In this document: positions 1 through 6,068 of the stretch, in pieces
How positions within the stretch are numbered: the first letter of the stretch is position 1
How the letters are laid out: every line of letters starts with the position of its first letter
From: Clostridiaceae bacterium
GTDB lineage: Bacteria; Bacillota_A; Clostridia; Acetivibrionales; Acetivibrionaceae
Length of the DNA stretch: 6,784 nt
Assembly: GCA_012513545.1 (NCBI GenBank)
Contig: JAAZCB010000577.1
Coordinates: forward strand, 1-6,784
Reading direction: 5' to 3'
The notes under the pieces: model-generated
What the model was told of the DNA's origin: nothing
The model's database searches: none
Seen by the model: the letters and a program-made list of their open reading frames with translations, nothing else
Made by a program: the position numbers and the translations under genes

Positions 1-51
1 ATAATATATTGTATTATTTATATGTAGAAATTATAATGGAGGTGCAAGAAA

Positions 52-369
52 TTGATAAAGTGTAATAACTGCGGTTACAATAATGAAGGTGTGAGCAGTA
101 CCTGTAGATCGTGTGGCAGTTCACTTTCGAATGCCAATCATAATTCTAGTGAAACATATCGAACTAATGACAAAACCGGTACATATTCTTTGGTTTTTGG
201 TATACTGTCTCTGTTTTGTTGTGCTGTTGTTTTTGGTCCCTTGGCTATAATTAAGGGTAATGAAGCAGGCGATTCCAAGGGTAATGTAGGAAAAATACTT
301 GGTATAATCGGTTTGGTGTTATGGGGTTTAATGTTTATTGGCAGGTTTTTACTAAAAATAGGATCTTAA
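52..369 (+). CDS. Small zinc-ribbon membrane protein, DUF4190-like
   Basis: A 105-residue protein of unknown function. Seen: an N-terminal zinc ribbon with two CxxC pairs (C4/C7 and C18/C21), a polar Ser/Asn-rich linker (about 23-43), and two hydrophobic segments (about 45-68 and 80-102) that should cross the membrane. The layout of zinc ribbon, linker and paired helices joined by a short Gly/Asp-containing loop ('IIKGNEAGDSKGN') matches small DUF4190-type membrane proteins; that family assignment is from memory. The TTG start is the only usable one: an in-frame stop lies at 34-36, no other start codon intervenes, and a strong GGAGGT ribosome binding site (38-43) lies 8 nt upstream. The next gene also encodes a small membrane protein with a cysteine cluster, so the two may work together, but nothing here identifies a substrate or role. 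Reality of the gene is well supported; the function is not known. Confidence 0.85.
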   Translation: MIKCNNCGYNNEGVSSTCRSCGSSLSNANHNSSETYRTNDKTGTYSLVFGILSLFCCAVVFGPLAIIKGNEAGDSKGNVGKILGIIGLVLWGLMFIGRFLLKIGS

Positions 370-415
370 TACGGTTAAAATATTGCATAGGGCCCTCTTG
401 TATTATAGAGTAGAA

Positions 416-437
416 TTTTACAGGAATTCTGTTAAAA
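416..437. promoter_or_regulatory. 22-bp quasi-palindrome upstream of the DUF2752 gene
   Basis: The stretch reads TTTTACAG, then GAATT, then CTGTTAAAA. The arms are complementary except for one extra base. It lies about 100 bp before the DUF2752 start in an otherwise featureless gap. It could be an operator for a dimeric repressor or a small RNA hairpin. No matching known operator was recognised, and A+T-rich palindromes of this size can arise by chance. Confidence 0.25.
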
Positions 438-535
438 GCACTTAAAGTATTAGCTCTAAGAACCTAAACGAATTTTCAGTAGGAAAAGCATTGAAAAGGG
501 GGCTTTTTTGTTTGAGACCCGGGAGTTTTATTACT

Positions 536-970
536 ATGGAGGCTAATTATAAAATTTTTAATAAAAACAAAAATGACCTGTATTTTATACTGATACTATT
601 GTTTATAATTGTCAGTTCTTTTTTTCTTCAGGTAAAAAATGATTCCGGGTATATTCCTTTGGGAAGGGGTATACAAATTCCGGAGACTTGTTTTTTTAAG
701 CTTGTTACGGGATATAATTGTCCATCGTGCGGATTGACGAGAAGTTTTATAAGCATAAGTCATCTGGATTTTGTTAACGCCTTCAGGTATAATGCAGCAG
801 GATTGCTTGCTTATCTGTTGTGTGTCTTGCAAATTATTCTAAGGACTATGAAGATGTTTTCCATAAGTATTCCAAAACAACGAGCCTTAAGGCTTGCTAT
901 CAAAGTAAACATAGCACTTGTGGTAGTAATGATTTTAGTAAACTGGTGCTTGTATTTTAGTAATTTATAA
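536..970 (+). CDS. DUF2752 family small membrane protein
   Basis: A 144-residue integral membrane protein of unknown function. Seen: a first hydrophobic helix at about 14-33, then the family hallmark at 52-70, which reads C-F-F-K-x2-T-G-x2-C-P-x-C-G-L-T-R-S, then helices at about 84-104 and 122-142. The CPxCGLTR block with its upstream cysteine is characteristic of DUF2752; whether the cysteines bind metal or form disulfides is not established by the sequence. Start choice: the frame is open back to a TTG at 491, and a second TTG at 512 has a G-rich stretch before it. The ATG at 536 has a GGGAG site (521-525) 10 nt upstream and gives a normal family length, so it is preferred. The gap to the preceding zinc-ribbon gene is 166 bp, so co-transcription is possible but not shown. 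Confidence 0.85.
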   Translation: MEANYKIFNKNKNDLYFILILLFIIVSSFFLQVKNDSGYIPLGRGIQIPETCFFKLVTGYNCPSCGLTRSFISISHLDFVNAFRYNAAGLLAYLLCVLQIILRTMKMFSISIPKQRALRLAIKVNIALVVVMILVNWCLYFSNL

Positions 971-1006
971 AGCTGTTCCTTTAGGATATCAGCGGCTGAT
1001 TTGTCT

Positions 1007-1046
1007 TGCAGTAAACGTAAACTGCGGAATTAAATACTGCATTTTT
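1007..1046 (+). terminator. Possible intrinsic terminator after the DUF2752 gene
   Basis: A 7-bp stem, TGCAGTA (1007-1013) with TACTGCA (1035-1041), is followed at once by a run of five T (1042-1046). The 21-nt loop is long. A shorter alternative stem, GCAGT (1008-1012) with ACTGC (1021-1025), competes for the same left arm. The position, 37 bp after the DUF2752 stop and just before the prfA promoter, is right for a terminator, but the stem is modest. Confidence 0.35.
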
Positions 1047-1069
1047 GTATAGAATATATCACAAATGCA

Positions 1070-1078
1070 TGGTATAAT
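1070..1078 (+). promoter_or_regulatory. Extended -10 promoter for prfA
   Basis: TGGTATAAT is a perfect TGnTATAAT extended -10 element, placing transcription start near 1085 and leaving a leader of about 40 nt before prfA. At the ideal 17-bp spacing the -35 position (1050-1055, TAGAAT) is poor. A better TTGTAT at 1045-1050 is 22 bp away, which is too far. Extended -10 promoters tolerate a weak -35, so a sigma-A promoter here is reasonable. Confidence 0.55.
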
Positions 1079-1123
1079 ATGTGATTGTGATTTAATTATT
1101 TATGATGTTTTAAGAGGTGGAAA

Positions 1124-2203
1124 ATGTTTGATAGACTTCAGATGGCGGAGAACAGATATGACGAAATAAATCATAAGCTTAGCGATCCGTCAGTTATTGC
1201 AAATCAGGATGAATACAGAAAGCTTATGAAAGAGCATGCTGATATGCAGGATATAGTAGTTAAATACAATGATTACAAGAAAGTTAACAAGGAAATCTCA
1301 GACGCAAAGGAAATGCTCAATGAGAAGCTCGAAAAGGATTTCCGGGAAATGGTTCAAATGGAACTTGATGAGGCTGTTCTTAAGCTTGAACAAATCAAGA
1401 AAGAGCTGAAAATACTTCTTCTTCCAAAAGATCCGAATGACGAAAAGAATGTTATTGTTGAAATCAGGGGAGGAGCAGGTGGTGATGAAGCAGCGCTCTT
1501 CGCAGGTGTCCTTTTCAGGATGTATACAAGATATGCGGAAAGGAACGGATGGAAAACTGAAATTCTTGATTCTAACCCGACCGAGATTGGCGGATTTAAG
1601 GAAGTTGTATTCCTGATTGAGGGAAGTGGAGCGTATAGCAGGTTGAAGTTTGAGAGCGGTGTTCACAGGGTACAGAGAATACCTGCTACAGAGGCTAATG
1701 GAAGGGTCCATACCTCTACCGTTACGGTAGCTGTTTTGCCTGAGGTTGAGGAGGTTGACGTAGATATAAATCCCAACGATCTTCGAGTAGATACATATAG
1801 AGCATCCGGTGCAGGGGGACAGCACATAAACAAAACCGATTCTGCAATTAGAATTACACATTTGCCAACCGGTATAGTTGTTGCATGCCAGGATCAAAGG
1901 TCTCAACACAAGAACAGAGACCGTGCCATGACAATTCTAAGATCAAAGCTTTATGAAAAGGCTCAGGAACAGCAGACAAGTGAAATAGCACAGTCTAGGA
2001 AAAGCCAGGTTGGGACAGGTGACAGAAGTGAAAGAATAAGGACATACAATTACCCTCAGGGGAGGGTTACAGATCACAGGATAGGACTGACAATATATAA
2101 AATTGAGGATATTCTGGATGGAGATATAAATGAAATACTTGACGCGCTGATTACTACCGATCAGGCTGACCGTCTTGGAAACAGCGGTACAGATGAGGAT
2201 TAA
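1124..2203 (+). CDS. prfA: Peptide chain release factor 1 (RF1)
   Basis: Class I release factor that recognises UAA and UAG in the ribosomal A site and triggers hydrolysis of peptidyl-tRNA. It is 359 residues, the normal RF1 length. Seen: an N-terminal coiled-coil-like domain (about 1-100), the '[15 protein letters not shown]' block (113-127), the codon-reading tripeptide P-A-T at 187-189, and the catalytic GGQ at 231-233 within '[16 protein letters not shown]'. The PAT motif marks RF1 rather than RF2, which carries SPF. The GGQ glutamine is the residue methylated by PrmC in other bacteria; prmC, a neighbour of prfA in many Firmicutes, is not in this window. The ATG has an AGAGGTGG site (1113-1120) just upstream. 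The gene appears to have its own extended -10 promoter at 1070-1078 and is separated from the ZIP gene by 194 bp. No truncation or frameshift is seen. Confidence 0.98.
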   Translation: MFDRLQMAENRYDEINHKLSDPSVIANQDEYRKLMKEHADMQDIVVKYNDYKKVNKEISDAKEMLNEKLEKDFREMVQMELDEAVLKLEQIKKELKILLLPKDPNDEKNVIVEIRGGAGGDEAALFAGVLFRMYTRYAERNGWKTEILDSNPTEIGGFKEVVFLIEGSGAYSRLKFESGVHRVQRIPATEANGRVHTSTVTVAVLPEVEEVDVDINPNDLRVDTYRASGAGGQHINKTDSAIRITHLPTGIVVACQDQRSQHKNRDRAMTILRSKLYEKAQEQQTSEIAQSRKSQVGTGDRSERIRTYNYPQGRVTDHRIGLTIYKIEDILDGDINEILDALITTDQADRLGNSGTDED

Positions 2204-2276
2204 ACCCTCTTGTGTGTATTGTTGATTAATAATAGAGCCCACTTTTGAATACAATGTATAGATATAAAATACGTCC

Positions 2277-2378
2277 ATATGGTTTATGGTTTAACAGATA
2301 TTGAAGATACTAATGTTTTAAGCGGAATAAAGGTAATTTAAGCTTATAGTATCAGTTCTTTCAAAACATAAACCATAT
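2277..2378 (+). repeat. 102-bp inverted-repeat-bounded element in the ZIP leader (copy 1)
   Basis: ATATGGTTTATG (2277-2288) and its exact complement CATAAACCATAT (2367-2378) bound the element. Inside lie GATACTA (2306-2312) pairing with TAGTATC (2347-2353), and TAAGC (2319-2323) pairing with GCTTA (2342-2346). The whole can fold as one long interrupted hairpin with an 18-nt loop. TTTAAGC occurs twice as a direct repeat (2317-2323 and 2337-2343). The right arm ends 7 nt before the A-G-rich ribosome binding site of the ZIP gene. A related sequence starts at 6719. It may be a structured leader RNA or a small mobile inverted-repeat element. No known riboswitch consensus was recognised. Confidence 0.6.
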
Positions 2379-2397
2379 AGTATTAAAGGGGGCAAAT

Positions 2398-3138
2398 GTG
2401 GACTATTTACTTAAAGTTACACTTATTGGACTTGCATCGGGGATAGCGGGAACGGGACTTGGAGGCTTGGCGGCCTTTTTTGTTAACAGGATAAGCAGGC
2501 GATGGCTTAGCCTTACTATGGAATTTTCGGCTGGTTTAATGACTTCGGTAGTATGCTTCCAATTAATACCGGAATCATTTGAGTATGGTGGAAAACTATC
2601 CACGTTTATAGGTATATTTGCAGGAATACTGACAATTTTATTAATTGAAGAGTATATAAGAAGGCTGGATTTTATAAAAACTGCCAAAGAGGGCTCGGGT
2701 TTGCTGAAAGCAGGCATACTGATGTCAATTGGTATAGCCCTCCATAATTTACCTGAAGGCTTCGCGGTGGGATCGGGATTCGGTGCTTCTGTGAGTCTGG
2801 GCGTTCTATTGACAGCGGTTATTGTAATTCATGATATTCCAGAGGGTGTTGCAATGGCAGTTCCAATGAGGGCGGGCGGCTTTAGCAAGTCGAAGGCGTT
2901 TATTCTTACAGCTCTATCAGGTGTTCCGATGGGTGTAGGAGCATTGATTGGTGCTGTCCTTGGAGGAATATCCCAGAAGTTTATCGGTATGTGCCTGGGA
3001 TTTGCAGCTGGAGCAATGCTGTATGTGGTTTATGGCGAACTGGTTATAGAATCAAAAAGGCTTTATTTGGGCAGGTTGCCTTCAATAGGAAATATATGCG
3101 GTATAATTTGCGGGATAATAATTTCATTATTTAATTGA
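2398..3138 (+). CDS. ZIP family divalent metal transporter (GufA-like)
   Basis: A 246-residue polytopic membrane protein expected to move Zn2+ or related divalent cations across the cytoplasmic membrane. Seen: about eight hydrophobic segments, with the two ZIP metal-site motifs HNLPEG (116-121) and HDIPEG (145-150), which supply His, Asn/Asp and Glu ligands. Further conserved blocks are 'FQLIPES' (54-60) and 'YGELVIES' (212-219), the latter somewhat divergent from the Glu-Glu-x-x-Pro-Glu-Ser form I recall for GufA relatives. The GTG start has a strong AAAGGGGG site (2385-2392) 5 nt upstream. An overlapping ATG at 2396 is out of frame and opens only a 16-codon frame. The preceding 194 bp contains the inverted-repeat element, and the stop lies 75 bp before the likely sua5 start, suggesting co-transcription with sua5 and ywlE. 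The metal cannot be read from sequence; zinc, iron and manganese are all possible. Confidence 0.93.
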   Translation: MDYLLKVTLIGLASGIAGTGLGGLAAFFVNRISRRWLSLTMEFSAGLMTSVVCFQLIPESFEYGGKLSTFIGIFAGILTILLIEEYIRRLDFIKTAKEGSGLLKAGILMSIGIALHNLPEGFAVGSGFGASVSLGVLLTAVIVIHDIPEGVAMAVPMRAGGFSKSKAFILTALSGVPMGVGALIGAVLGGISQKFIGMCLGFAAGAMLYVVYGELVIESKRLYLGRLPSIGNICGIICGIIISLFN

Positions 3139-3212
3139 AATATAAAATATCAGCTCTTTTTAGCATAAATCATAATTGGGTAAAGAGCATCAGTGAACAG
3201 GGAGTTTTTTGG

Positions 3213-4268
3213 TTGAAAACAGAAATACTTAGTATTGATATTAATAATATTGATTTGAATAAAATCAGGTTCGCGGCGGAGATTATCAGGTCCGGGGGAT
3301 TGGTTGCATTTCCTACCGAAACGGTATATGGTCTTGGGGCAAACGCACTAAATGAAATTGCCGTAAAAAAGATATTTGATGCAAAGGGCAGGCCGTCGGA
3401 CAATCCCCTGATTATGCATATAGCCGACAAAAGCACTATTTTCGAAATAGTAGGAAATGTCCCGGCAAATGCCTCAATTCTGATGGACAAGTTTTGGCCG
3501 GGGCCGCTTACTATGGTGTTCGAAAAAGCTCCAATTGTGCCGGATATTATAACTGCAGGGCTTCCAACAGTTGCTGTTAGAGTTCCGTCGCATCCCGTAG
3601 CTTTGGAATTGATACGTGAGGCAGGAGTTCCGATTGCCGCCCCGAGTGCCAACATTTCCGGAAAACCAAGCCCGACTGAATCAAAGCATGTTATTGACGA
3701 TTTGTATGGCAAGGTGGATGTAATAATTGACGCGGAAGGTGCAAAAATCGGTGTTGAGTCAACAGTTCTGGATATTACCCTCATGCCTCCTGTTATTTTA
3801 AGGCCGGGCGGGGTATCATTTGAAGAGCTGTGCAATGTTTTAGGAGAGGTATATATTGACCCCGCTCTGGTTTCAAAGGATACCGAAGGGTTAAGACCCA
3901 GGTCGCCCGGGATGAAATATACCCATTACTCACCAAAGGCTGAGGTTATTGTTATAGAAGGAGATGTCCTGAAAGTAGCGAATAAGATAAATGAATTGAT
4001 TAATGATTATAAAGCAAAGAACATATCTGTAGGAGTTCTTGCAACAGAACAGACAAAGCACTTTTATAAAGATGTTCCGGTTCTTTGTTTAGGGGACAGG
4101 ACAGAGCCTTTCGAAATAGCCGCAAATCTTTTTAAAGCCTTCAGGAACTTTGATGATACGAGTATTGAGGTTATACTATCAGAAGCAGTTGAGAGCAAGG
4201 GTATCGGTATGGCAGTTATGAACAGAATGAACAAGGCTGCAGGATATAACATTATAAAAGCTTTTTAA
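3213..4268 (+). CDS. sua5: Threonylcarbamoyl-AMP synthase, Sua5/YwlC type
   Basis: Makes L-threonylcarbamoyladenylate from threonine, bicarbonate and ATP, the first step of the t6A modification at position 37 of ANN-decoding tRNAs. The protein is 351 residues from the chosen start. Seen: the YrdC/TsaC domain (about 10-205) with 'PTETVYGLG' (34-42), 'KGRPSDNPL' (58-66), 'FWPGPLT' (94-100) and 'APSANISG' (143-150), then the Sua5 linker 'RSPGMKYTHYSPKA' (230-243) and the C-terminal Sua5 domain (about 245-351). This is the long Sua5 form rather than the short TsaC form. Start: the frame runs back to a TTG overlapping the ZIP stop, but the TTG at 3213 has an AGGGAG site (3199-3204) 8 nt upstream and the protein then starts normally for the family. 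The ywlE-like gene follows 16 bp downstream, so the two are almost certainly in one operon. Confidence 0.95.
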   Translation: MKTEILSIDINNIDLNKIRFAAEIIRSGGLVAFPTETVYGLGANALNEIAVKKIFDAKGRPSDNPLIMHIADKSTIFEIVGNVPANASILMDKFWPGPLTMVFEKAPIVPDIITAGLPTVAVRVPSHPVALELIREAGVPIAAPSANISGKPSPTESKHVIDDLYGKVDVIIDAEGAKIGVESTVLDITLMPPVILRPGGVSFEELCNVLGEVYIDPALVSKDTEGLRPRSPGMKYTHYSPKAEVIVIEGDVLKVANKINELINDYKAKNISVGVLATEQTKHFYKDVPVLCLGDRTEPFEIAANLFKAFRNFDDTSIEVILSEAVESKGIGMAVMNRMNKAAGYNIIKAF

Positions 4269-4284
4269 AAGGAGCGGATATAAG

Positions 4285-4782
4285 ATGAAATCAGTACTGT
4301 TTGTATGCACTGGGAACACTTGCAGAAGCAGCATGGCAGAAGGCATATTTAATGATGCGGTTTCGAGGTCGGATAATCCGGCAATGGAATTGAGAGCCTA
4401 TTCTGCCGGGTTAGCTGCATATGACGGAGAATATGCAAATCCAAAGGCGTTAAAGGTTTTAAGGGAGCTCTTTGATATTGATATTAAATCACACAGGGCA
4501 AGAAGAATTACGCAAAGTGATGTTATGGATGCACTTTATATACTGACTATGACAAGAAATCATAAGGATGCAATTATTCATATGTTTCCTGAGGCTAAGA
4601 ATAAAACATACACTCTTAAGGAATTCATTTCCGATACAAAATTCGATAAGGCATCTTTGGATTATAACTTTTCCATGGATATACCTGACCCTTACTGCAT
4701 GTCTGAAGAAGTTTACAAAAGGTGTGCATTTGAAATCAAAGATGCTGTACTAAAGCTTATAGAAAAGCTGAAAGAATACTAA
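4285..4782 (+). CDS. ywlE: Low-molecular-weight phosphatase, probable protein-arginine phosphatase (YwlE type)
   Basis: A 165-residue cytoplasmic enzyme of the low-molecular-weight protein tyrosine phosphatase fold. Seen: the N-terminal P-loop CTGNTCRS (8-15) with nucleophile C8 and R14, and the downstream acid loop 'IPDPY' (133-137) with D135 as general acid. Thr12 in the P-loop matches the threonine that in B. subtilis YwlE confers preference for phosphoarginine; tyrosine phosphatases of this fold usually carry Ile or Leu there. It is therefore inferred to reverse McsB-type protein arginine phosphorylation, which marks proteins for ClpCP and controls CtsR. No mcsB or ctsR lies in this window. 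The ATG has AAAAGGAG (4267-4274) 10 nt upstream and sits 16 bp after sua5; the sua5-ywlE adjacency recalls B. subtilis ywlC-mntP-ywlE. A clear intrinsic terminator after the stop was not found. Confidence 0.9.
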   Translation: MKSVLFVCTGNTCRSSMAEGIFNDAVSRSDNPAMELRAYSAGLAAYDGEYANPKALKVLRELFDIDIKSHRARRITQSDVMDALYILTMTRNHKDAIIHMFPEAKNKTYTLKEFISDTKFDKASLDYNFSMDIPDPYCMSEEVYKRCAFEIKDAVLKLIEKLKEY

Positions 4783-4793
4783 TAGCCTTTTTA

Positions 4794-4822
4794 TTGTAGC
4801 TTCAGATTTAATGTGATATAAT
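4794..4822 (+). promoter_or_regulatory. Sigma-A promoter for the rpiB-upp-dCMP deaminase operon
   Basis: TTGTAG (4794-4799) is separated by exactly 17 bp from TATAAT (4817-4822), and the -10 is also extended (TGA directly before it). This is the best housekeeping promoter in the window. Transcription should start near 4829, giving a leader of about 130 nt before rpiB whose hairpin begins almost at the 5' end. Confidence 0.75.
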
Positions 4823-4832
4823 TCTTTGTGAA

Positions 4833-4896
4833 GCATTACCAGTGGAAATTTGGCATAAAATAGCTGATGCCAAAGTGCTTTCCAGGTTTGGTAAGC
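4833..4896 (+). promoter_or_regulatory. Nested three-part hairpin in the rpiB leader
   Basis: Three stacked pairings fold 64 nt into one long stem. The outer is GC-A-TTACC (4833-4840) with GGTAAGC (4890-4896), one bulged A. The middle is TGGAAA (4843-4848) with TTTCCA (4879-4884). The inner is TTTGGCAT (4849-4856) with ATGCCAAA (4867-4874), perfect, with a 10-nt loop. It starts only about 4 nt after the predicted transcription start and has no T-run after it, so it is not a terminator. It could stabilise the 5' end of the mRNA, bind a protein or act as a sensor. No PyrR-binding consensus or known riboswitch was recognised. Confidence 0.55.
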
Positions 4897-4957
4897 ATTA
4901 TTTCAGGATTTGCTTTAGAAGTGATTCGTTATTTCAGAACATGTTTTGGAGGATGGC

Positions 4958-5404
4958 ATGAAAATTGGTATTGGAAGTGACCATGCCGGTCACAATCTTA
5001 GAAGGGAAATTATAAAACACATTGAAAACAGATATCAGGTTATTGATTACGGGACATGCAGCTTAGAGTCAGTTGATTACCCTGATTATGGCTTCACGGT
5101 AGCTCAGGCAGTTGTAGATGGAGAGTGTGACAGAGGTATTGTTATCTGTGGGACGGGGATTGGCATTTCAATATCTGCCAATAAGGTTCCAGGCATAAGA
5201 GCTGCACTGTGCACCGATAGTTTCATGGCAAGAATGAGCAGGGAACACAATGATGCGAATATCCTTGCTTTAGGAGAAAGAATTATAGGCGTAGACCTTG
5301 CCCTTGACATTGTCGATGTCTGGCTTAAAAGCGAATTTCTGGGCGGAAGGCATAAAATGAGGGTTGATAAAATCAGTGAAATTGAAAAAAGAAGAATGGG
5401 GTAA
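4958..5404 (+). CDS. rpiB: Ribose-5-phosphate isomerase B (RpiB/LacAB family)
   Basis: Interconverts ribose 5-phosphate and ribulose 5-phosphate in the pentose phosphate pathway; some family members act on allose 6-phosphate or galactose 6-phosphate. The protein is 148 residues, the usual RpiB length. Seen: 'GSDHAG' (6-11), 'YGTCSLESVDYPDYG' (31-45), the active-site CGTGIG block with C64 (64-69), and 'SREHNDAN' (94-101) with H97. These are the substrate-binding and catalytic regions of the family. The ATG at 4958 has GGAGG (4948-4952) 5 nt upstream; a TTG at 4946 in the same frame overlaps that site and is not preferred. It is the first gene after the sigma-A promoter and leader hairpin. The stop lies only 6 bp from the upp ATG, so translation of the two is probably linked. 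Its product ribose 5-phosphate is the precursor of PRPP, which the next enzyme uses. Confidence 0.95.
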   Translation: MKIGIGSDHAGHNLRREIIKHIENRYQVIDYGTCSLESVDYPDYGFTVAQAVVDGECDRGIVICGTGIGISISANKVPGIRAALCTDSFMARMSREHNDANILALGERIIGVDLALDIVDVWLKSEFLGGRHKMRVDKISEIEKRRMG

Positions 5405-5410
5405 TTGAAG

Positions 5411-6040
5411 ATGAATAACGTTTTTGTTTTGGATCATCCTTTGATACAGCACAAGATGTCCCTTTTAAGAGACAAGAATACGCAGACAAAGGAATTCAGG
5501 GAGTTGGTATCAGAGATTTCAATGCTCATGGGATACGAAGTTACAAGGAATATGCCGCTTAAGGAAGTAGAAATAGATACACCTGTTGGAATTGCAAGAA
5601 CAATGATTATTTCGGGAAAGAAACTTGGGTTTGTGCCTATACTAAGGGCTGGTTTGGGAATGGTTGAGGGAATGATAAGGCTTATGCCCATGGCGAAGGT
5701 TGGGCATATAGGGTTGTACAGGGATCCCGATTCTCTTCAGCCGGTCGAGTATTACTGCAAACTACCTGTTGATGCTTCTGAAAGAGAAATTGTGTTGATG
5801 GACCCTATGCTTGCCACAGGAGGATCTGCTTCTTCGGCTATAAAGTATTTAAAAGACAAGGGAGTAACAAACATAAAACTTATGTGTCTGATTGCTTCGG
5901 TAGACGGAATTAACAAGGTAAATTCCGAGCATCCCGACGTTACAATATTCTGTGCAGCTATAGATGACAACCTTAATGACCATGGATACATAATTCCTGG
6001 CCTTGGTGATGCTGGGGACAGGCTTTTTGGAACAAAATAA
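5411..6040 (+). CDS. upp: Uracil phosphoribosyltransferase
   Basis: Converts uracil and PRPP to UMP and pyrophosphate in pyrimidine salvage; cytoplasmic. The length of 209 residues equals that usual for bacterial Upp. Seen: '[10 protein letters not shown]' (75-84), the PRPP-binding loop '[11 protein letters not shown]' (130-140), and the C-terminal uracil-binding segment '[18 protein letters not shown]' (192-209). All key regions are intact. Start: an upstream TTG at 5405 directly abuts the rpiB stop, leaving almost no spacing to the G-run, whereas the ATG at 5411 is 9 nt from GGGG (5398-5401) and gives the normal N-terminus. The G-run lies within the last codons of rpiB. The deaminase gene follows after 28 bp. 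Co-expression with rpiB makes metabolic sense, because RpiB can supply ribose 5-phosphate for PRPP. Confidence 0.98.
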   Translation: MNNVFVLDHPLIQHKMSLLRDKNTQTKEFRELVSEISMLMGYEVTRNMPLKEVEIDTPVGIARTMIISGKKLGFVPILRAGLGMVEGMIRLMPMAKVGHIGLYRDPDSLQPVEYYCKLPVDASEREIVLMDPMLATGGSASSAIKYLKDKGVTNIKLMCLIASVDGINKVNSEHPDVTIFCAAIDDNLNDHGYIIPGLGDAGDRLFGTK

Positions 6041-6068
6041 GAATACTGATATACTGGGGGTTAATTTT

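Noticed and set aside
9..37. TTGTAT-N17-TATAAT, a good sigma-A promoter match before the first gene
   Set aside because: The -10 abuts the ribosome binding site (38-43), so transcription would start near 44 and remove the Shine-Dalgarno sequence. It is probably a chance A+T-rich match, or would give a leaderless message; the true promoter is likely left of the window.
383..411. TTGCAT-N17-TAGAGT as a promoter for the DUF2752 gene
   Set aside because: The spacing is right but the -10 is poor and several other equally weak pairings exist in the same A+T-rich stretch.
484..509. AAAAGC...GCTTTTTT as an intrinsic terminator before the DUF2752 gene
   Set aside because: The stem is only 6 bp and mostly A-T with a 12-nt loop; the G-run inside it looks more like part of a start region.
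491..535. Longer N-terminus of the DUF2752 protein starting at TTG 491
   Set aside because: The extra 15 residues are not family-like and the ATG at 536 has a well-placed GGGAG site.
1298..1909. Long open frame on the - strand inside prfA, and other long antisense frames in sua5 and upp
   Set aside because: They are shadows of well-conserved genes, with low-complexity, Cys/Ser/Ile-rich translations and no recognisable domain or ribosome binding site.
2204..2276. Promoter for the ZIP operon
   Set aside because: TTGAAT (2245), TACAAT (2250), TATAGA (2257) and TATAAA (2263) are all present, but no pair has acceptable -35/-10 spacing. A promoter is likely here but cannot be placed.
3135..3212. 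Sua5 starting at the TTG that overlaps the ZIP stop codon
   Set aside because: The 26 extra residues do not resemble Sua5, and the TTG at 3213 has an AGGGAG site at 8 nt. The early TTG has no ribosome binding site.
4773..4796. Terminator after the ywlE-like gene ending in GCCTTTTTATTG
   Set aside because: There is a T-run but no G+C-rich complementary arm before it.
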